Assembly: GCA_902826465.1 (NCBI GenBank)
Contig: CADEEX010000004.1
Location: 1 to 35,919 of the forward strand
Length of the DNA: 35,919 bases
Origin: an uncultured Acidobacteriota bacterium
GTDB lineage: Bacteria; Acidobacteriota; Vicinamibacteria; Vicinamibacterales; CAVVIG01
Direction of reading: 5' to 3'
Shown here: piece by piece, positions 1-8,955 of the stretch
Layout: each line of letters begins with the position of its first letter
How positions within the stretch are numbered: the stretch's first letter is position 1
Notes under the pieces: model-generated
Databases searched by the model: none
What the model saw: only the letters and a program-made list of their open reading frames with translations
What the model was told of the DNA's origin: nothing
Made by a program: the position numbers and the translations under genes

Positions 1-61
1 GAGCGCTGGCCCGGATGGCGTCGAGCGCCACTCAAAGGACGGGTCAGGAGCCGGCAGTATC

Positions 62-451
62 ATGTCTTCCATGTCGAACATCATCGGTCTGGGGCTCGAT
101 GCGACCGACATTCCCCGGATCGCCGCCTCCATTGAACGCTTCGGCGAACGCTTCCTCCGCCGCGTGTTCACCGAAGGCGAGATCGCGTATTGTCAACGAC
201 GTCGCTACCCTGCAATTCATTTTGCCGGACGCTTCGCCGCGAAGGAAGCCGCGATGAAGGCGCTCGGCACCGGGCACACGCCCGAGGTGCTCTGGAAATG
301 CGTCGAGGTGGTACGAACAGGTGGGCCACCGCGATTGCACTTTCATGACGGCGCAGCGCGACGACTCGCGGCAATCGGCGCAAGCTCCTCCTTGCTGACC
401 ATCACGCACTCTGACGCGCTCGCCATGGCGCAGGTGCTGCTCTTGCGCTGA
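62..451 (+). CDS. acpS: Holo-[acyl-carrier-protein] synthase
   Basis: Transfers the 4'-phosphopantetheine arm of coenzyme A to a serine of apo-ACP, a cytosolic step needed for fatty acid synthesis. The 129-residue product has the usual AcpS length. It shows the N-terminal metal-site motif GLGLDATDIPRI (Asp13) and the signature GRFAAKEAAMKALG at about residues 56-69, with Glu62 as the expected Mg2+ ligand. The ATG at 62 is preceded by AGGAG (46-50), 11 bases away; an in-frame ATG at 71 would be further from it. The frame is open to the window's left edge but no earlier start is visible. The gene is followed by a possible terminator, so it probably ends a transcript. The 61 bases upstream hold no gene end that I can identify. 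Confidence 0.93.
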   Translation: MSSMSNIIGLGLDATDIPRIAASIERFGERFLRRVFTEGEIAYCQRRRYPAIHFAGRFAAKEAAMKALGTGHTPEVLWKCVEVVRTGGPPRLHFHDGAARRLAAIGASSSLLTITHSDALAMAQVLLLR

Positions 452-471
452 CGTCAGCGCCCTCAATCCCA

Positions 472-500
472 CCGGCCGTCAACGACGGTTGGCGTTTCTC
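472..500 (+). terminator. Candidate weak intrinsic terminator after acpS
   Basis: A 9-bp stem (472-480 pairing with 484-492, two G-T pairs, 3-base loop) lies 20 bases after the acpS stop and is followed by a short T-containing stretch (CGTTTCTC). The T tract is weak, so termination would be inefficient or Rho-assisted. The rest of the 228-base gap (452-679) shows no convincing gene; TTGACG at 538-543 resembles a -35 box but has no good -10 partner. Confidence 0.35.
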
Positions 501-679
501 GCACCATGTTCGACCTCTCTCACCGGCCCTCCGCGGCTTGACGGCCACAACCCCTCTCCGCACATGGAGTTGAGCGCACACCGGTGGTCGCCCCGCGATG
601 GGTACTGCCTTTGATATCAGTCCAACCGTTCGACGCCAGGCGCCAGAACAACACGGACTGAAGCATCGAGGAGCATGCA

Positions 680-985
680 ATGACCATCAAGATCACGCCG
701 AACGACAAGGGAAACCCTCCGGGCAAGTTGGCAGACGCCGAAATCCACTTCAACGATGGCCCCTTCGCAGGGCTGAAGCTGATTGGCTTCGCGATCTGGG
801 AACGACGCGGTGGAGGCGGGGGCCGCAATGTCACGTTTCCGGCGCGTCAGTACAGCGTGAACGGCGAGCGGCGTAGCTTTGCGCTGCTCCGTCCGATCGT
901 CGACACGACGGCGCAGAACACGGTGCGCGATCTGATTCTGGAGGCGTTTCAGGACTACGAAGAACGTGCCGCCATCGCCAGCTAG
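680..985 (+). CDS. SpoVG-like small protein
   Basis: A 101-residue soluble protein with no signal peptide or membrane segment. The stretch KLADAEIHF...GLKLIGFAIWE...NVTFPARQYSVNGERRSFALLRP...VRDLILEAFQDYE resembles the SpoVG fold family in its order: a beta-strand with growth-linked small residues, a 'FPAR/MPSR'-type centre, then a C-terminal helix. SpoVG of Firmicutes is a nucleic-acid-binding regulator; whether that role holds here is unknown. A Gly run (GGGGG, near residue 46) sits in a predicted loop. The ATG at 680 has a strong ribosome site GAGGAG about 6 bases upstream. It converges on the radical SAM gene with only 6 bases between the two stop codons and has a long leader (452-679). 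The family assignment is by eye and moderate. Confidence 0.6.
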   Translation: MTIKITPNDKGNPPGKLADAEIHFNDGPFAGLKLIGFAIWERRGGGGGRNVTFPARQYSVNGERRSFALLRPIVDTTAQNTVRDLILEAFQDYEERAAIAS

Positions 986-991
986 CGACGG

Positions 992-2737
992 CTACTGAAT
1001 CACCGGAAGCAGACGGGCGTTCTCCTGCGCGCGCTTGGGCGGAAGCGTCCACTCTTCACGCAGCGATTTCTGGTATTCGGACTTGAAGAACGACGTCTTC
1101 ATACCGCCGTCAATGATGTCCCAGGGCAGCATCGCGTCGTTCGTTCGGTCGCGAAAGACAAAGAAGTCGCCATCGACACCGGCCTCTTCGACCGCCGCGC
1201 GCCAGTTCTGGCCGTTCCGTTCGGCGGCTTCGATGGCCGGGGCCACACGACGATCGCCAAGCGACAGCAGTGCCTGGAAGTACGAATGGCGCTCAGACTT
1301 GATGTTGAAATACACGTTGTCGATGTCGCTCATCAGCGTGCGCAGGCGCTTGATCTTACGATCTACCGCCTTCGGATCCTCCATCGGGATCCACTGGTAG
1401 GCGGTACCAGGCTTGGGCACCAGCGGGTTGACGCTGCCGACGATGCGTCCGATCTGCCCCCGCGAACGTGCATGCTTGAGCATCCGGTCGCGCATCTGCA
1501 GCGTCAAATCGCGAATCGCCACGAGATCATCGTCTGTTTCTGTGGGGAGACCGATCATGTAGTACAGCTTCAGGTTCTCGATGCCGTTCGCAAAAATCAG
1601 CTCGGAACGGTCAAGAATCTCATCGTTGGTGACGGTCTTGTTGATGACGCGGCGCAAGCGATCGGATCCGGCCTCGGGCGCAATCGTGATGCTTCGCTCA
1701 CCGCTGTTCTTGAGCGTCGTCACGATCGACTCGGTGAGGTCGTCGAGACGCAGTGACGCCGGGCTGATCATGTAGCCCATCTCGAGCAGGCGCGCCAGAA
1801 TGCGGTCGATCTCGGGATGATCGCACAGCGCGATCGACACGAGCCCCGCACGGTTCGAGTGCGCACGCGCGGCGGTGGCGAGTTCGAGGATGCGGTCAGC
1901 GGGAAACGAGCGCACGGGCAGATAGTTGTAACCGGCCCAGCAGAACCGGCACAGGTTCGCGCAGCCGCGCACCACTTCGACGAGAAACCGTGATCCGAAT
2001 TCGGTGTCGGGCGTGAAGATCCGCGTGACCGGCGGGTCGAGCGCATCGGTGGTCTTCACGGCGGCTTTTCGTACGGGCAGCGGCGCGTCGACACCATCGG
2101 CAACCGAATAACCGGCCAGCGTGCCATCGAGGGCATAGCGTGGCTCATAGAACGACGGGATGTAGAAGCCGCGTGACTTCGCCAGCAGGCGCAGCAGTTC
2201 GGCGCGGCCGGTGGCGGCACGGAACGCGCGCTCGAACGCCGGCGCCAGTTCTTCGCCTTCGCCGGCGGCAATCACGTCGGCGAACGGCGCCAGCGGTTCG
2301 GGATTCACGAACGTCACGGCTCCACCGATCACGATCAATGGGTGACGATCGGTGCGTTCGGCGGCGTAGCGCGGAATGCCGGCCAGGCGGAGCAGCGTCA
2401 GCACGTTGACGTAGTCCCACTCGAACGACACCGAGAAGGCAAACACGTCGAAGTCGCTGACCGGCGTTTGCGATTCGAGCGTCACGATCGGCGTCTTCGC
2501 CGCCAGCATCTCAGCAAGTTCCTGCTTCGGCGGCAGGAAGACACGTTCGCAGACGATGTCATCCTGCGCGTTGAAGAGGCTGTAGACGGTCTGAAATCCA
2601 AGGTTGGACATGCCAACCCAGTAGGTGTTCGGAAAGGCAAGGGCGATACGCAGACGATCGCCATGCGGCTTCCGAACGTAGCCGATCTCTTTCGCGAGGG
2701 TTTCTTGTGCGCGTTCGCGCTGTTGCCAGGACTTCAT
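992..2737 (-). CDS. B12-binding-type radical SAM protein (TIGR03960-like)
   Basis: A 581-residue protein with a radical SAM core. Cys259, Cys263 and Cys266 in VRGCANLCRFCWAGY form the CxxxCxxC ligand set for the 4Fe-4S cluster that cleaves S-adenosylmethionine. The first 170 residues (FPNTYWVGMSNLGFQTVY, VIGGAVTFVNPEPLAPFADVIAAGEGEE) match the cobalamin-binding-like N-terminal region of the TIGR03960 family, whose substrate is not established to my knowledge. The C terminus keeps the family's WDIIDGG and REEW stretch but ends in a Cys-free tail. It is the last gene of the minus-strand block, 178 bases after ftsZ, so it may be co-transcribed with the division genes or have its own promoter; the gap is G+C-rich with no clear promoter. 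The ATG has only a weak ribosome site. Confidence 0.85.
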   Translation of the reverse strand: MKSWQQRERAQETLAKEIGYVRKPHGDRLRIALAFPNTYWVGMSNLGFQTVYSLFNAQDDIVCERVFLPPKQELAEMLAAKTPIVTLESQTPVSDFDVFAFSVSFEWDYVNVLTLLRLAGIPRYAAERTDRHPLIVIGGAVTFVNPEPLAPFADVIAAGEGEELAPAFERAFRAATGRAELLRLLAKSRGFYIPSFYEPRYALDGTLAGYSVADGVDAPLPVRKAAVKTTDALDPPVTRIFTPDTEFGSRFLVEVVRGCANLCRFCWAGYNYLPVRSFPADRILELATAARAHSNRAGLVSIALCDHPEIDRILARLLEMGYMISPASLRLDDLTESIVTTLKNSGERSITIAPEAGSDRLRRVINKTVTNDEILDRSELIFANGIENLKLYYMIGLPTETDDDLVAIRDLTLQMRDRMLKHARSRGQIGRIVGSVNPLVPKPGTAYQWIPMEDPKAVDRKIKRLRTLMSDIDNVYFNIKSERHSYFQALLSLGDRRVAPAIEAAERNGQNWRAAVEEAGVDGDFFVFRDRTNDAMLPWDIIDGGMKTSFFKSEYQKSLREEWTLPPKRAQENARLLPVIQ

Positions 2738-2915
2738 GGGTCTCGACCGACGCTGACGACCCGCCAGCGTGCCGACCGGGTACGGTGGACGAACAGCCGG
2801 CGACCGTTCGCTGGCTCACGCTCCACCGGCGGCGCTCGCGACGACGGTGGGTGTATCTACTCTACCACCGCCGTCCGGACGAGCCGGTCCGCCCATGCCT
2901 CAGCGACCGCCGCGG

Positions 2916-4214
2916 CTAACCTTCCTGACGGCGGAGGAACGCGGGCACGTCGAAGTTCGAATTGCCCTCGAGATCGGCGTCGGAGGCGCCGAGCGGCACC
3001 CCTCCACCCGCGCCAGAAGGGTTCCCGCCCACGGCGAGCGGCAGGTCGTTAAACGAGCGGCGAGAAATGGAGATGCGCTGCCCATTGGCGGCATTCGCCG
3101 TCTGCGCCTCACGATTTCTCATCTGCTGCTCGGAATACAACGACAGGTCGGACGGCGTGGGCGCATGTCCGGACAGCGGCCTCGCCGCATCGACCGGATT
3201 GAAGCCGGTGGCGATGACCGTGATCTTCACCTTACCCTTGAGGGACGGATCGACCACGGCACCGAAGATGATGTTGGCGTCTTCGTCGGCTGCCTCCTGA
3301 ACGATCGTGGACGCCGCGCTCACTTCCATCAACGACAGGTCGGGGCCGCCGGTCACGTTGATGATGACGCCGCGCGCGCCGTTCACCGATGTGCCTTCAA
3401 GCAGCGGACTCGAGATGGCGCGCTTGGCCGCCTCGATGGCGCGGCCCTCGCCCTCGGCCATGCCCGTGCCCATCATCGCCATCCCCATGCCCGACATGAT
3501 CGTCTTGACGTCGGCGAAGTCGAGGTTGATGAGACCCGAGACGAGGATCAGGTCGGAAATACCCTGAATCGCCTGCCGCAGCACATCGTCGGCCGTGCCG
3601 AACGCGTCAGTCAGCGGTGTCGACCGATCGATGATGTTCAGCAGGCGCTCGTTGGGAATCGTGATGATCGTATCGACGGAATCGCGCAGCGCCTCGAGAC
3701 CACGCTCAGCCTGAAGGTGGCGCTTCTTGCCTTCGAACTTGAACGGCTTGGTCACCACCGCGACCGTCAGCGCTCCGATCTCGCTGGCCAGGCTGGCGAT
3801 CACCGGCGCCGCGCCCGTCCCCGTGCCGCCACCAAGGCCCGTGGTCACGAAGATCATGTCAGCACCATCGAGCGCCGCCAGAATCTTGTCGGTGTCCTCG
3901 AGCGCCGCGGCGCGCCCGACGCTGGGATCGGCACCAGCACCCAGCCCTTTGGTGAGCTTCGATCCAATCTGAATCTTGACCGGCGCCGCGTTGTTCTTCA
4001 GCGCCTGCAGGTCGGTATTGGCGACGATGAACTCGACGCCCTCGAAGCCGGCGCGCACCATGCGATTGACGGCATTGCTGCCGCCGCCGCCCACGCCGAT
4101 CACCTTGATGCGCGCTCCCGAGTAGTGGTCGTCGTCTAGGCGCAGCCGCAAACGCCCGGATTCGGCGGCATCACCGGCGCCACTGTCGAACGGCGTCTTC
4201 AGGAAATCGGCCAT
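2916..4214 (-). CDS. ftsZ: Cell division protein FtsZ
   Basis: Tubulin-like GTPase that forms the Z ring at midcell and recruits the divisome. The tubulin signature GGGTGTG is at about residues 128-134, preceded by the N-terminal nucleotide motif [13 protein letters not shown]. The NERLLNIID and ATGFNP regions of the GTPase/T7 core are recognisable. The conserved C-terminal peptide [10 protein letters not shown], which docks on FtsA, is intact, after a linker of about 60 residues. About 35 extra residues precede the GTPase core compared with E. coli FtsZ. I chose the ATG at 4214 because GGGAG lies 8 bases upstream; a GTG one codon earlier (4217) is also possible. It lies about 58 bases downstream of ftsA, and the gap holds a small hairpin and repeat. 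Confidence 0.97.
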   Translation of the reverse strand: MADFLKTPFDSGAGDAAESGRLRLRLDDDHYSGARIKVIGVGGGGSNAVNRMVRAGFEGVEFIVANTDLQALKNNAAPVKIQIGSKLTKGLGAGADPSVGRAAALEDTDKILAALDGADMIFVTTGLGGGTGTGAAPVIASLASEIGALTVAVVTKPFKFEGKKRHLQAERGLEALRDSVDTIITIPNERLLNIIDRSTPLTDAFGTADDVLRQAIQGISDLILVSGLINLDFADVKTIMSGMGMAMMGTGMAEGEGRAIEAAKRAISSPLLEGTSVNGARGVIINVTGGPDLSLMEVSAASTIVQEAADEDANIIFGAVVDPSLKGKVKITVIATGFNPVDAARPLSGHAPTPSDLSLYSEQQMRNREAQTANAANGQRISISRRSFNDLPLAVGGNPSGAGGGVPLGASDADLEGNSNFDVPAFLRRQEG

Positions 4215-4228
4215 CACTCACGCTCCCG

Positions 4229-4258
4229 TGTCAATGCAGGCATCGCGCCTGTCATGCA
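4229..4258. repeat. Hairpin flanked by a TGTCA(A)TGCA repeat between ftsA and ftsZ
   Basis: On the + strand, CAGGC (4237-4241) and GCCTG (4247-4251) form a perfect 5-bp stem with a 5-base loop. It is bracketed by TGTCAATGCA (4229-4238) and TGTCATGCA (4250-4258), two near-identical direct repeats 21 bases apart, i.e. two helical turns. It lies 15-45 bases before the ftsZ start. It could be an operator or an mRNA structure controlling ftsZ translation, or chance. Confidence 0.35.
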
Positions 4259-4272
4259 AGTCGTTGCTGCAA

Positions 4273-5511
4273 TCAAAAGAACTCTCTGAACAATCCGCGC
4301 AATCGGCCGGCGGCGCGTACGAACGCGCCCGCGCCGACTGGCGCCTTCGATGCGTCGCCGGCGCTGTTCCGGTGCCCGTAGAGCACCAGCCCCACCGCCG
4401 TCGCAAACGTCGGGCTGTTGACGTGATCGGACAGACCGCCGACGCCCGACGGACAGCCGCGGCGAATCGGCAGGTCGAAAATCTGTTCAGCGATCTCTGG
4501 CATGCCGTCGAGAATGGCGCCGCCCCCCGTCAGCACGATGCCTGAGTTGAGGCTCTTCTCGTAGCCTGCCCGCCGAATCTCGTCCCACACGAGATGAAAG
4601 ATCTCTTCGGCGCGCGGCTGCAGAATCTCCGAGAGAATGCGTCGCGCCATGACGCGCGGCTTCCTGCCGCCAACGCTCGCCACTTCCATCGTCTCGTCCT
4701 CATCGACCATGCCGGACAGCGCACAGCCACACTTGCGCTTGATCTTCTCGGCATCGGGCACCGGTGTTCTGAGTCCAACGGCAATGTCGTTGGTGAAGTG
4801 GTCACCGCCGACACCGACCACGGCCGTGTGCCACAGGCTGCCCCGCTCGTAGATCGCGATGTCGGTGGTGCCACCGCCGATATCGACCAGCGCGACACCC
4901 AGCTCCTTCTCGTCTTCGGTGATCACGGATTCGCTCGCGGCAAGCTGCTCGACCACCGTCTCGGCCACGTTGACACCGGCACGGTTGACACAGGCCAGGA
5001 TGTTCTGCGTCGAGCTCTGGCTGCCAGTGATGATGTGGACGTTGACCTCGAGCCGCGCACCGGTCATGCCCACTGGCGCACCAATGCCGTCCTGCTCGTC
5101 AACGACAAAGTCCTGCGGCAACACGTGCAGGATTTCTCGCCCGGTCGGTAACGACACCGCTTTGGCGGCATCGATGGCACGGCGGACGTCTTCACGGGTG
5201 ATCTCGCGGTTCTTGCCGGCGACGGCGATCACGCCACGGCTGTTGAAGCCCTTGATGTGCGGTCCCGACAGGCCAAGATGCACGGTGTCGATCTCGACAC
5301 CGGCCATCAACTCGGCGTCATCGATCGCCTTGCGAATGGACTCAACGGCCGCCTCGAGATTGACCACCACCCCTCGGCGGATGCCGCGTGACTCGGACAC
5401 ACCGATGCCGACGACGTGCAACTCCTTGCCTTCGAGCACCTCGCCGACCACGGCCGTGACCTTTGACGTCCCGACGTCGAGTCCTACCAGATATCGCTCT
5501 TTACGCGCCAA
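4273..5511 (-). CDS. ftsA: Cell division protein FtsA
   Basis: Actin-like ATPase that anchors FtsZ to the membrane. Visible actin-family motifs are phosphate-1 GLDVGTSKV (about 10-18), phosphate-2 VDIGGGTTD (209-217) and the adenosine motif GIVLTGGGAILDG. The basic-hydrophobic tail AAGRLRGLFREFF is the expected membrane-targeting amphipathic helix. Its 412 residues are the normal length. The start is TTG at 5511: a stop codon immediately precedes it in frame, GGAGG lies 4 bases upstream, and the phosphate-1 motif begins at residue 10, so no other start fits. It sits between ftsQ (42-base gap) and ftsZ. Confidence 0.96.
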   Translation of the reverse strand: MARKERYLVGLDVGTSKVTAVVGEVLEGKELHVVGIGVSESRGIRRGVVVNLEAAVESIRKAIDDAELMAGVEIDTVHLGLSGPHIKGFNSRGVIAVAGKNREITREDVRRAIDAAKAVSLPTGREILHVLPQDFVVDEQDGIGAPVGMTGARLEVNVHIITGSQSSTQNILACVNRAGVNVAETVVEQLAASESVITEDEKELGVALVDIGGGTTDIAIYERGSLWHTAVVGVGGDHFTNDIAVGLRTPVPDAEKIKRKCGCALSGMVDEDETMEVASVGGRKPRVMARRILSEILQPRAEEIFHLVWDEIRRAGYEKSLNSGIVLTGGGAILDGMPEIAEQIFDLPIRRGCPSGVGGLSDHVNSPTFATAVGLVLYGHRNSAGDASKAPVGAGAFVRAAGRLRGLFREFF

Positions 5512-5553
5512 TCATCCTCCGCTGGTCCGGCACGCCGGTCCCTTCGAATGCCA

Positions 5554-6444
5554 CTACTTGCGACGCTTTTCAACCGACGCGCGCGTGGCCTTCGCCCGCA
5601 CGCCGCCACTGTCGAACCGCAGCGCCTTCGCCCGCGACGGGCGAACGAAAATGCGATCGTCAAACCGGAGGTCGACGTAGTCGATGTCGTCGACGCGCTC
5701 ACGCAACGTCGACGCCAGTCCCAGATACGACTCGAGTCTGGCCAGAAAGCGTTCCTCGCCCACGTAGATCAGCGCCGGATCGTTGTCGACGATCAACGCC
5801 GCGTTGTGGAGGTCGGTAACATCAACCTGCGACAGGTGCCGGGCGACCGCCGGCCTGGCGCGAATCGAGAGAATCACGCGCGCGGCCAGTTCGCCGCGAG
5901 GATCGATCCCGGGGCCTTCAACCATGCGATCGACCGGTTGCAGGCCGTCGATGATCGGCAGGTCGAATTCCCGGTACTGCGGGCCATAGTCGTCGATCAG
6001 CTTGCCTCGCTCGTCAACCAGGAACAGCCGGTCCTTGACCCGACCAATGCCGAGCGGTTCACGCTCGGACACGACGACCTCCACCGTGGAGGGCAGCGTG
6101 CGCTTGAAGGCCGCATCGCGGACCCACGGCGACGCCACGAGTTGCCGGCGCCATTCTTCGAGATCGGTGAACAGCAGATTCTGCCCGCGGAGACCGCCGA
6201 TAGCTGACTGAATCTGCGCCGCCGAGGTCCGTGTGTTGCCACGCACCAGAATGCGATCGACCCGAAGGACCGCTGCGTCTGAGAGCGCAAGAAGCCCGCG
6301 ATACGCCACCAGTACCGCGACACTGACCAGCAGCGCATACTTGGCCAGCGGCCACAGCGCTGTCCTGACGCGGCCGCGGCGACGCGCCGGCTTGACATGG
6401 GCCCGATGAAAGCGGCGGTCGGCGGGAATCGCAACCGGACTCAT
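5554..6444 (-). CDS. ftsQ: Cell division protein FtsQ
   Basis: Bitopic divisome protein that links early and late division proteins through FtsL/FtsB. The 296 residues contain a basic cytoplasmic N terminus (1-29), one membrane helix (about 30-53), a POTRA domain (about 60-130; RVDRILVRGNTRTSAAQIQSAI...SPWVRDAAFKRTLPSTVEVVVSEREP) and a beta-type FtsQ domain ending in a basic tail. The POTRA plus position between murC and ftsA make the call firm. Its ATG overlaps the murC stop as ATGA, indicating translational coupling. MurB and Ddl genes, which often lie between murC and ftsQ, are absent. Confidence 0.93.
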   Translation of the reverse strand: MSPVAIPADRRFHRAHVKPARRRGRVRTALWPLAKYALLVSVAVLVAYRGLLALSDAAVLRVDRILVRGNTRTSAAQIQSAIGGLRGQNLLFTDLEEWRRQLVASPWVRDAAFKRTLPSTVEVVVSEREPLGIGRVKDRLFLVDERGKLIDDYGPQYREFDLPIIDGLQPVDRMVEGPGIDPRGELAARVILSIRARPAVARHLSQVDVTDLHNAALIVDNDPALIYVGEERFLARLESYLGLASTLRERVDDIDYVDLRFDDRIFVRPSRAKALRFDSGGVRAKATRASVEKRRK

Positions 6445-7847
6445 GACACTCGCTCCCCGGCCAGCAGCCGCACCAGCGCGTCAGCCGTGCCGCCGATCGA
6501 TCCGGCACCCAGCGTGATGACGACGTCGCCGGGTCTGGCAATGCGCGCCAACGCGACGGGCACATCGGCCACGGCAGAGACCACCTCCACCGGCGCAGAC
6601 ACATCGCGACGCACAGCGTCTGCGAGCGCCTCAATCGTCACTCCCGGCAGGGCCTCTTCTCCCGCCGCATAGATGCCAGTGAGCACCACGTGATCGGCGG
6701 CAGCCAGCGCCGGTCCGAACTCGGTGAGCAGCGCCGCGGTTCTCGTGTATCGATGAGGCTGGAACGCCACGACAATGCGCCGGTCGAGCGTGCGTGCCGC
6801 CGCCAGCACCGCGGCAATCTCGGTCGGATGGTGACCGTAGTCGTCCACCACCAGCACACCCTGGGGTTCGCCTTTCACTTCGAACCGCCGTTCGGCGCCG
6901 CGAAACTCGGCGAGCCCTGAGGCGATCCGGTCGAATGAGAGGCCGAGTTCAAGGCCAACCGCCACCGCGGCGAGCGCATTCGACAGGTTGTGGCGGCCGG
7001 GCACCCGAAGCGACAGCGGGCCGAGCGACGACGTCGCGCCGGTCGTGTCGCCAGTAATCCGACGGTGCACCATGGCTGAGACGGATAGCGGCCCGAGCAC
7101 GATGTGCGTGGCGCTGACGTCGGCCGCCTCAGTCGTGAGTCCGTAACGAACGACCCGACGCGTCATCGACGGCACGACTGCCGACAGATGCACGTCGTCC
7201 GCACAACAGATGACGGCGCCATAGAACGGCACCTTGTTGGCGAAATCGACGAACGCCTGCTGCAGCTCGCCGAAGCTGCCGTAGCTCTCGAGGTGTTCGT
7301 GATCGATGTTGGTAATCACAGCAATCGTCGGAAACAGTTTCAGAAACGATCGGTCGCTCTCATCCGCCTCGGCCACCATCAGCTCGCCGCGCCCGAGGCG
7401 GGCGTTGCTGCCAAAGGCACTCAGCCGTCCACCGATGACCGCCGTGGGATCGAGTCCCGCACGCTCGAGCATCAGCGCAATCATCGAAGTCGTCGTCGTC
7501 TTGCCGTGCGCGCCGGCTACCGCGATCGAGAAGCGCAGCCGCATCAATTCCGCGAGCATCTCGGCCCGCGGTATGACCGGTATGTGTCGTCGCGCCGCTT
7601 CCAGCACCTCCGGGTTCGTCGCTTTCACCGCCGACGACACCACGACCACCTCTGCGCCCACCACATGACCCGCCGCGTGCCCCTCGTCGATCCGCACACC
7701 CAGCGTGGCCAGGCGATCGGTCACCGCCGAGCGCCGCTGGTCGGAACCGGTCACCTCGTATCCCAGGTTCGCCAGCAACTCGGCGATCCCGCTCATGCCG
7801 ATGCCACCCACACCGACGAAGTGCACCCGCCGCGTCTTACCGAGCAC
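6441..7847 (-). CDS. murC: UDP-N-acetylmuramate--L-alanine ligase
   Basis: Cytosolic ATP-dependent ligase adding L-Ala to UDP-MurNAc, the first stem-peptide step. It shows the N-terminal UDP-binding motif FVGVGGIGMSGIAE, the P-loop GAHGKTTT (112-119), EADESDRSF, the NIDHEH segment and the C-terminal DDYGHHPTEI and LGAGSIGG motifs. The length (468) is typical of the family. The start is GTG at 7847, lying inside the murG coding end (11-base overlap), with GGAG 7 bases upstream. Confidence 0.97.
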   Translation of the reverse strand: MLGKTRRVHFVGVGGIGMSGIAELLANLGYEVTGSDQRRSAVTDRLATLGVRIDEGHAAGHVVGAEVVVVSSAVKATNPEVLEAARRHIPVIPRAEMLAELMRLRFSIAVAGAHGKTTTTSMIALMLERAGLDPTAVIGGRLSAFGSNARLGRGELMVAEADESDRSFLKLFPTIAVITNIDHEHLESYGSFGELQQAFVDFANKVPFYGAVICCADDVHLSAVVPSMTRRVVRYGLTTEAADVSATHIVLGPLSVSAMVHRRITGDTTGATSSLGPLSLRVPGRHNLSNALAAVAVGLELGLSFDRIASGLAEFRGAERRFEVKGEPQGVLVVDDYGHHPTEIAAVLAAARTLDRRIVVAFQPHRYTRTAALLTEFGPALAAADHVVLTGIYAAGEEALPGVTIEALADAVRRDVSAPVEVVSAVADVPVALARIARPGDVVITLGAGSIGGTADALVRLLAGERVS

Positions 7848-8946
7848 GCGCCAGCTCCACGACTCGGTCCACTATCGTTCGCGCCGCATCCGGTCTCGCG
7901 AACCGCTTCACCGCCACCGCCATCGTCTGCCGCCGCTCGCGGTCGCCCGCCAGCGCCAGGATCCGTGCCGCCAGCGTCGCGCCACTGGCATCGCTCTGCA
8001 GCAGCAGTTCTGCCGCACCGGCGTCGCCGAGCACCTCCGCATTGCGGCGCTGGTGATCGTCGGTCGCCGTCGGCAGTGGAATCAGAATCGCCGGCCGCGC
8101 GGCGGCCGCGATCTCTGCCAGCGTCGTCGCTCCCGCCCGACAGACCACAAGATCCGCCTCGAACAGACGGCGGCCCATGTCGTACAGGAACGGCGCTACT
8201 TCCGCCTCGATCCCCACCGACTGATACGCGGATCGCACCATGTCCACGTCCCGCTCTCCCGTCTGGTGCGTGAGATGCAGACCTGAGCCGCTGGCCGCCA
8301 GTTGCGGTGCTGCCGCCACCATGGCCACGTTGATCGCGTGTGCGCCCTGAGAGCCGCCAAAGACTAGGACCCTGACCCCGGATCGAGTGTCATCTGCCCT
8401 CGCTTCCGCTGCACGTTGACCGCCTCCGAAGAACTCCGAACGGACCGGGTTGCCGCTGACAAACGCCTTATCCCCGAAGAACTCCCTCGTCGATTCGTAG
8501 GTCACCGCTGCCGCCCGCACCACGCGTGACAGCAGCCGATTGGTCAGGCCAGGCACCGCGTTCTGCTCGAGCAGCAGTGTCGGCACCCGGCGCAACGCCG
8601 CGATGAGCACGACCGGTCCTGAGCTGTAGCCGCCGACACCGATGACCACGTGCGGGCGACGAGACGACACGACGGCCCATGCGTCGATCAAACTCACCGG
8701 CAACCGCGCGGCGCCTCGCACACGATCCATCAGCCCCTGGCCCTTCAATCCACGGCTCCGTATCAGGTCGAGCGCAAACCCTTCGCGCGGCACCACGCGC
8801 GACTCGATCCCCTGCGCCGTGCCCGCAAACGACACGGCCGTGGCCTGGTCGCGTGCCAGCAGTTCGCGCGCCACCGCGATGCCGGGGAACAGGTGTCCAC
8901 CGGTGCCGCCACCGGCAATGATCACGCGAAGCGCCTCTGTGGACAT
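7837..8946 (-). CDS. murG: Undecaprenyl-PP-MurNAc-pentapeptide GlcNAc transferase
   Basis: Peripheral membrane GT28 glycosyltransferase that converts lipid I to lipid II by adding GlcNAc from UDP-GlcNAc. The glycine-rich loop GGTGGHLFPG is at residues 13-22, a second glycine motif reads FGGSQGAHAIN, and the donor-binding region reads CRAGATTLAEI followed by PTATDDHQRRNAE. Length 369 is near the usual 355. It is 9 bases after ftsW and overlaps murC by 11 bases. The ATG at 8946 has no strong ribosome site, consistent with coupling to the upstream gene. Confidence 0.97.
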   Translation of the reverse strand: MSTEALRVIIAGGGTGGHLFPGIAVARELLARDQATAVSFAGTAQGIESRVVPREGFALDLIRSRGLKGQGLMDRVRGAARLPVSLIDAWAVVSSRRPHVVIGVGGYSSGPVVLIAALRRVPTLLLEQNAVPGLTNRLLSRVVRAAAVTYESTREFFGDKAFVSGNPVRSEFFGGGQRAAEARADDTRSGVRVLVFGGSQGAHAINVAMVAAAPQLAASGSGLHLTHQTGERDVDMVRSAYQSVGIEAEVAPFLYDMGRRLFEADLVVCRAGATTLAEIAAAARPAILIPLPTATDDHQRRNAEVLGDAGAAELLLQSDASGATLAARILALAGDRERRQTMAVAVKRFARPDAARTIVDRVVELARAR

Positions 8947-8955
8947 GACGTGCGG

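Noticed and set aside
1-61. End of an upstream gene (for example pdxJ) at the left edge
   Set aside because: No in-frame stop or recognisable C terminus could be seen.
2769-4139. Long + strand open frame opposite ftsZ (456 codons)
   Set aside because: Antisense to a clear ftsZ; composition (His/Arg/Asp-rich, no motif) is that of a G+C-rich shadow frame.
4221-4240. TTGACA-like box in the ftsA-ftsZ gap as an ftsZ promoter
   Set aside because: It sits less than 25 bases before the ftsZ start, leaving no room for a -10 box and transcription start.
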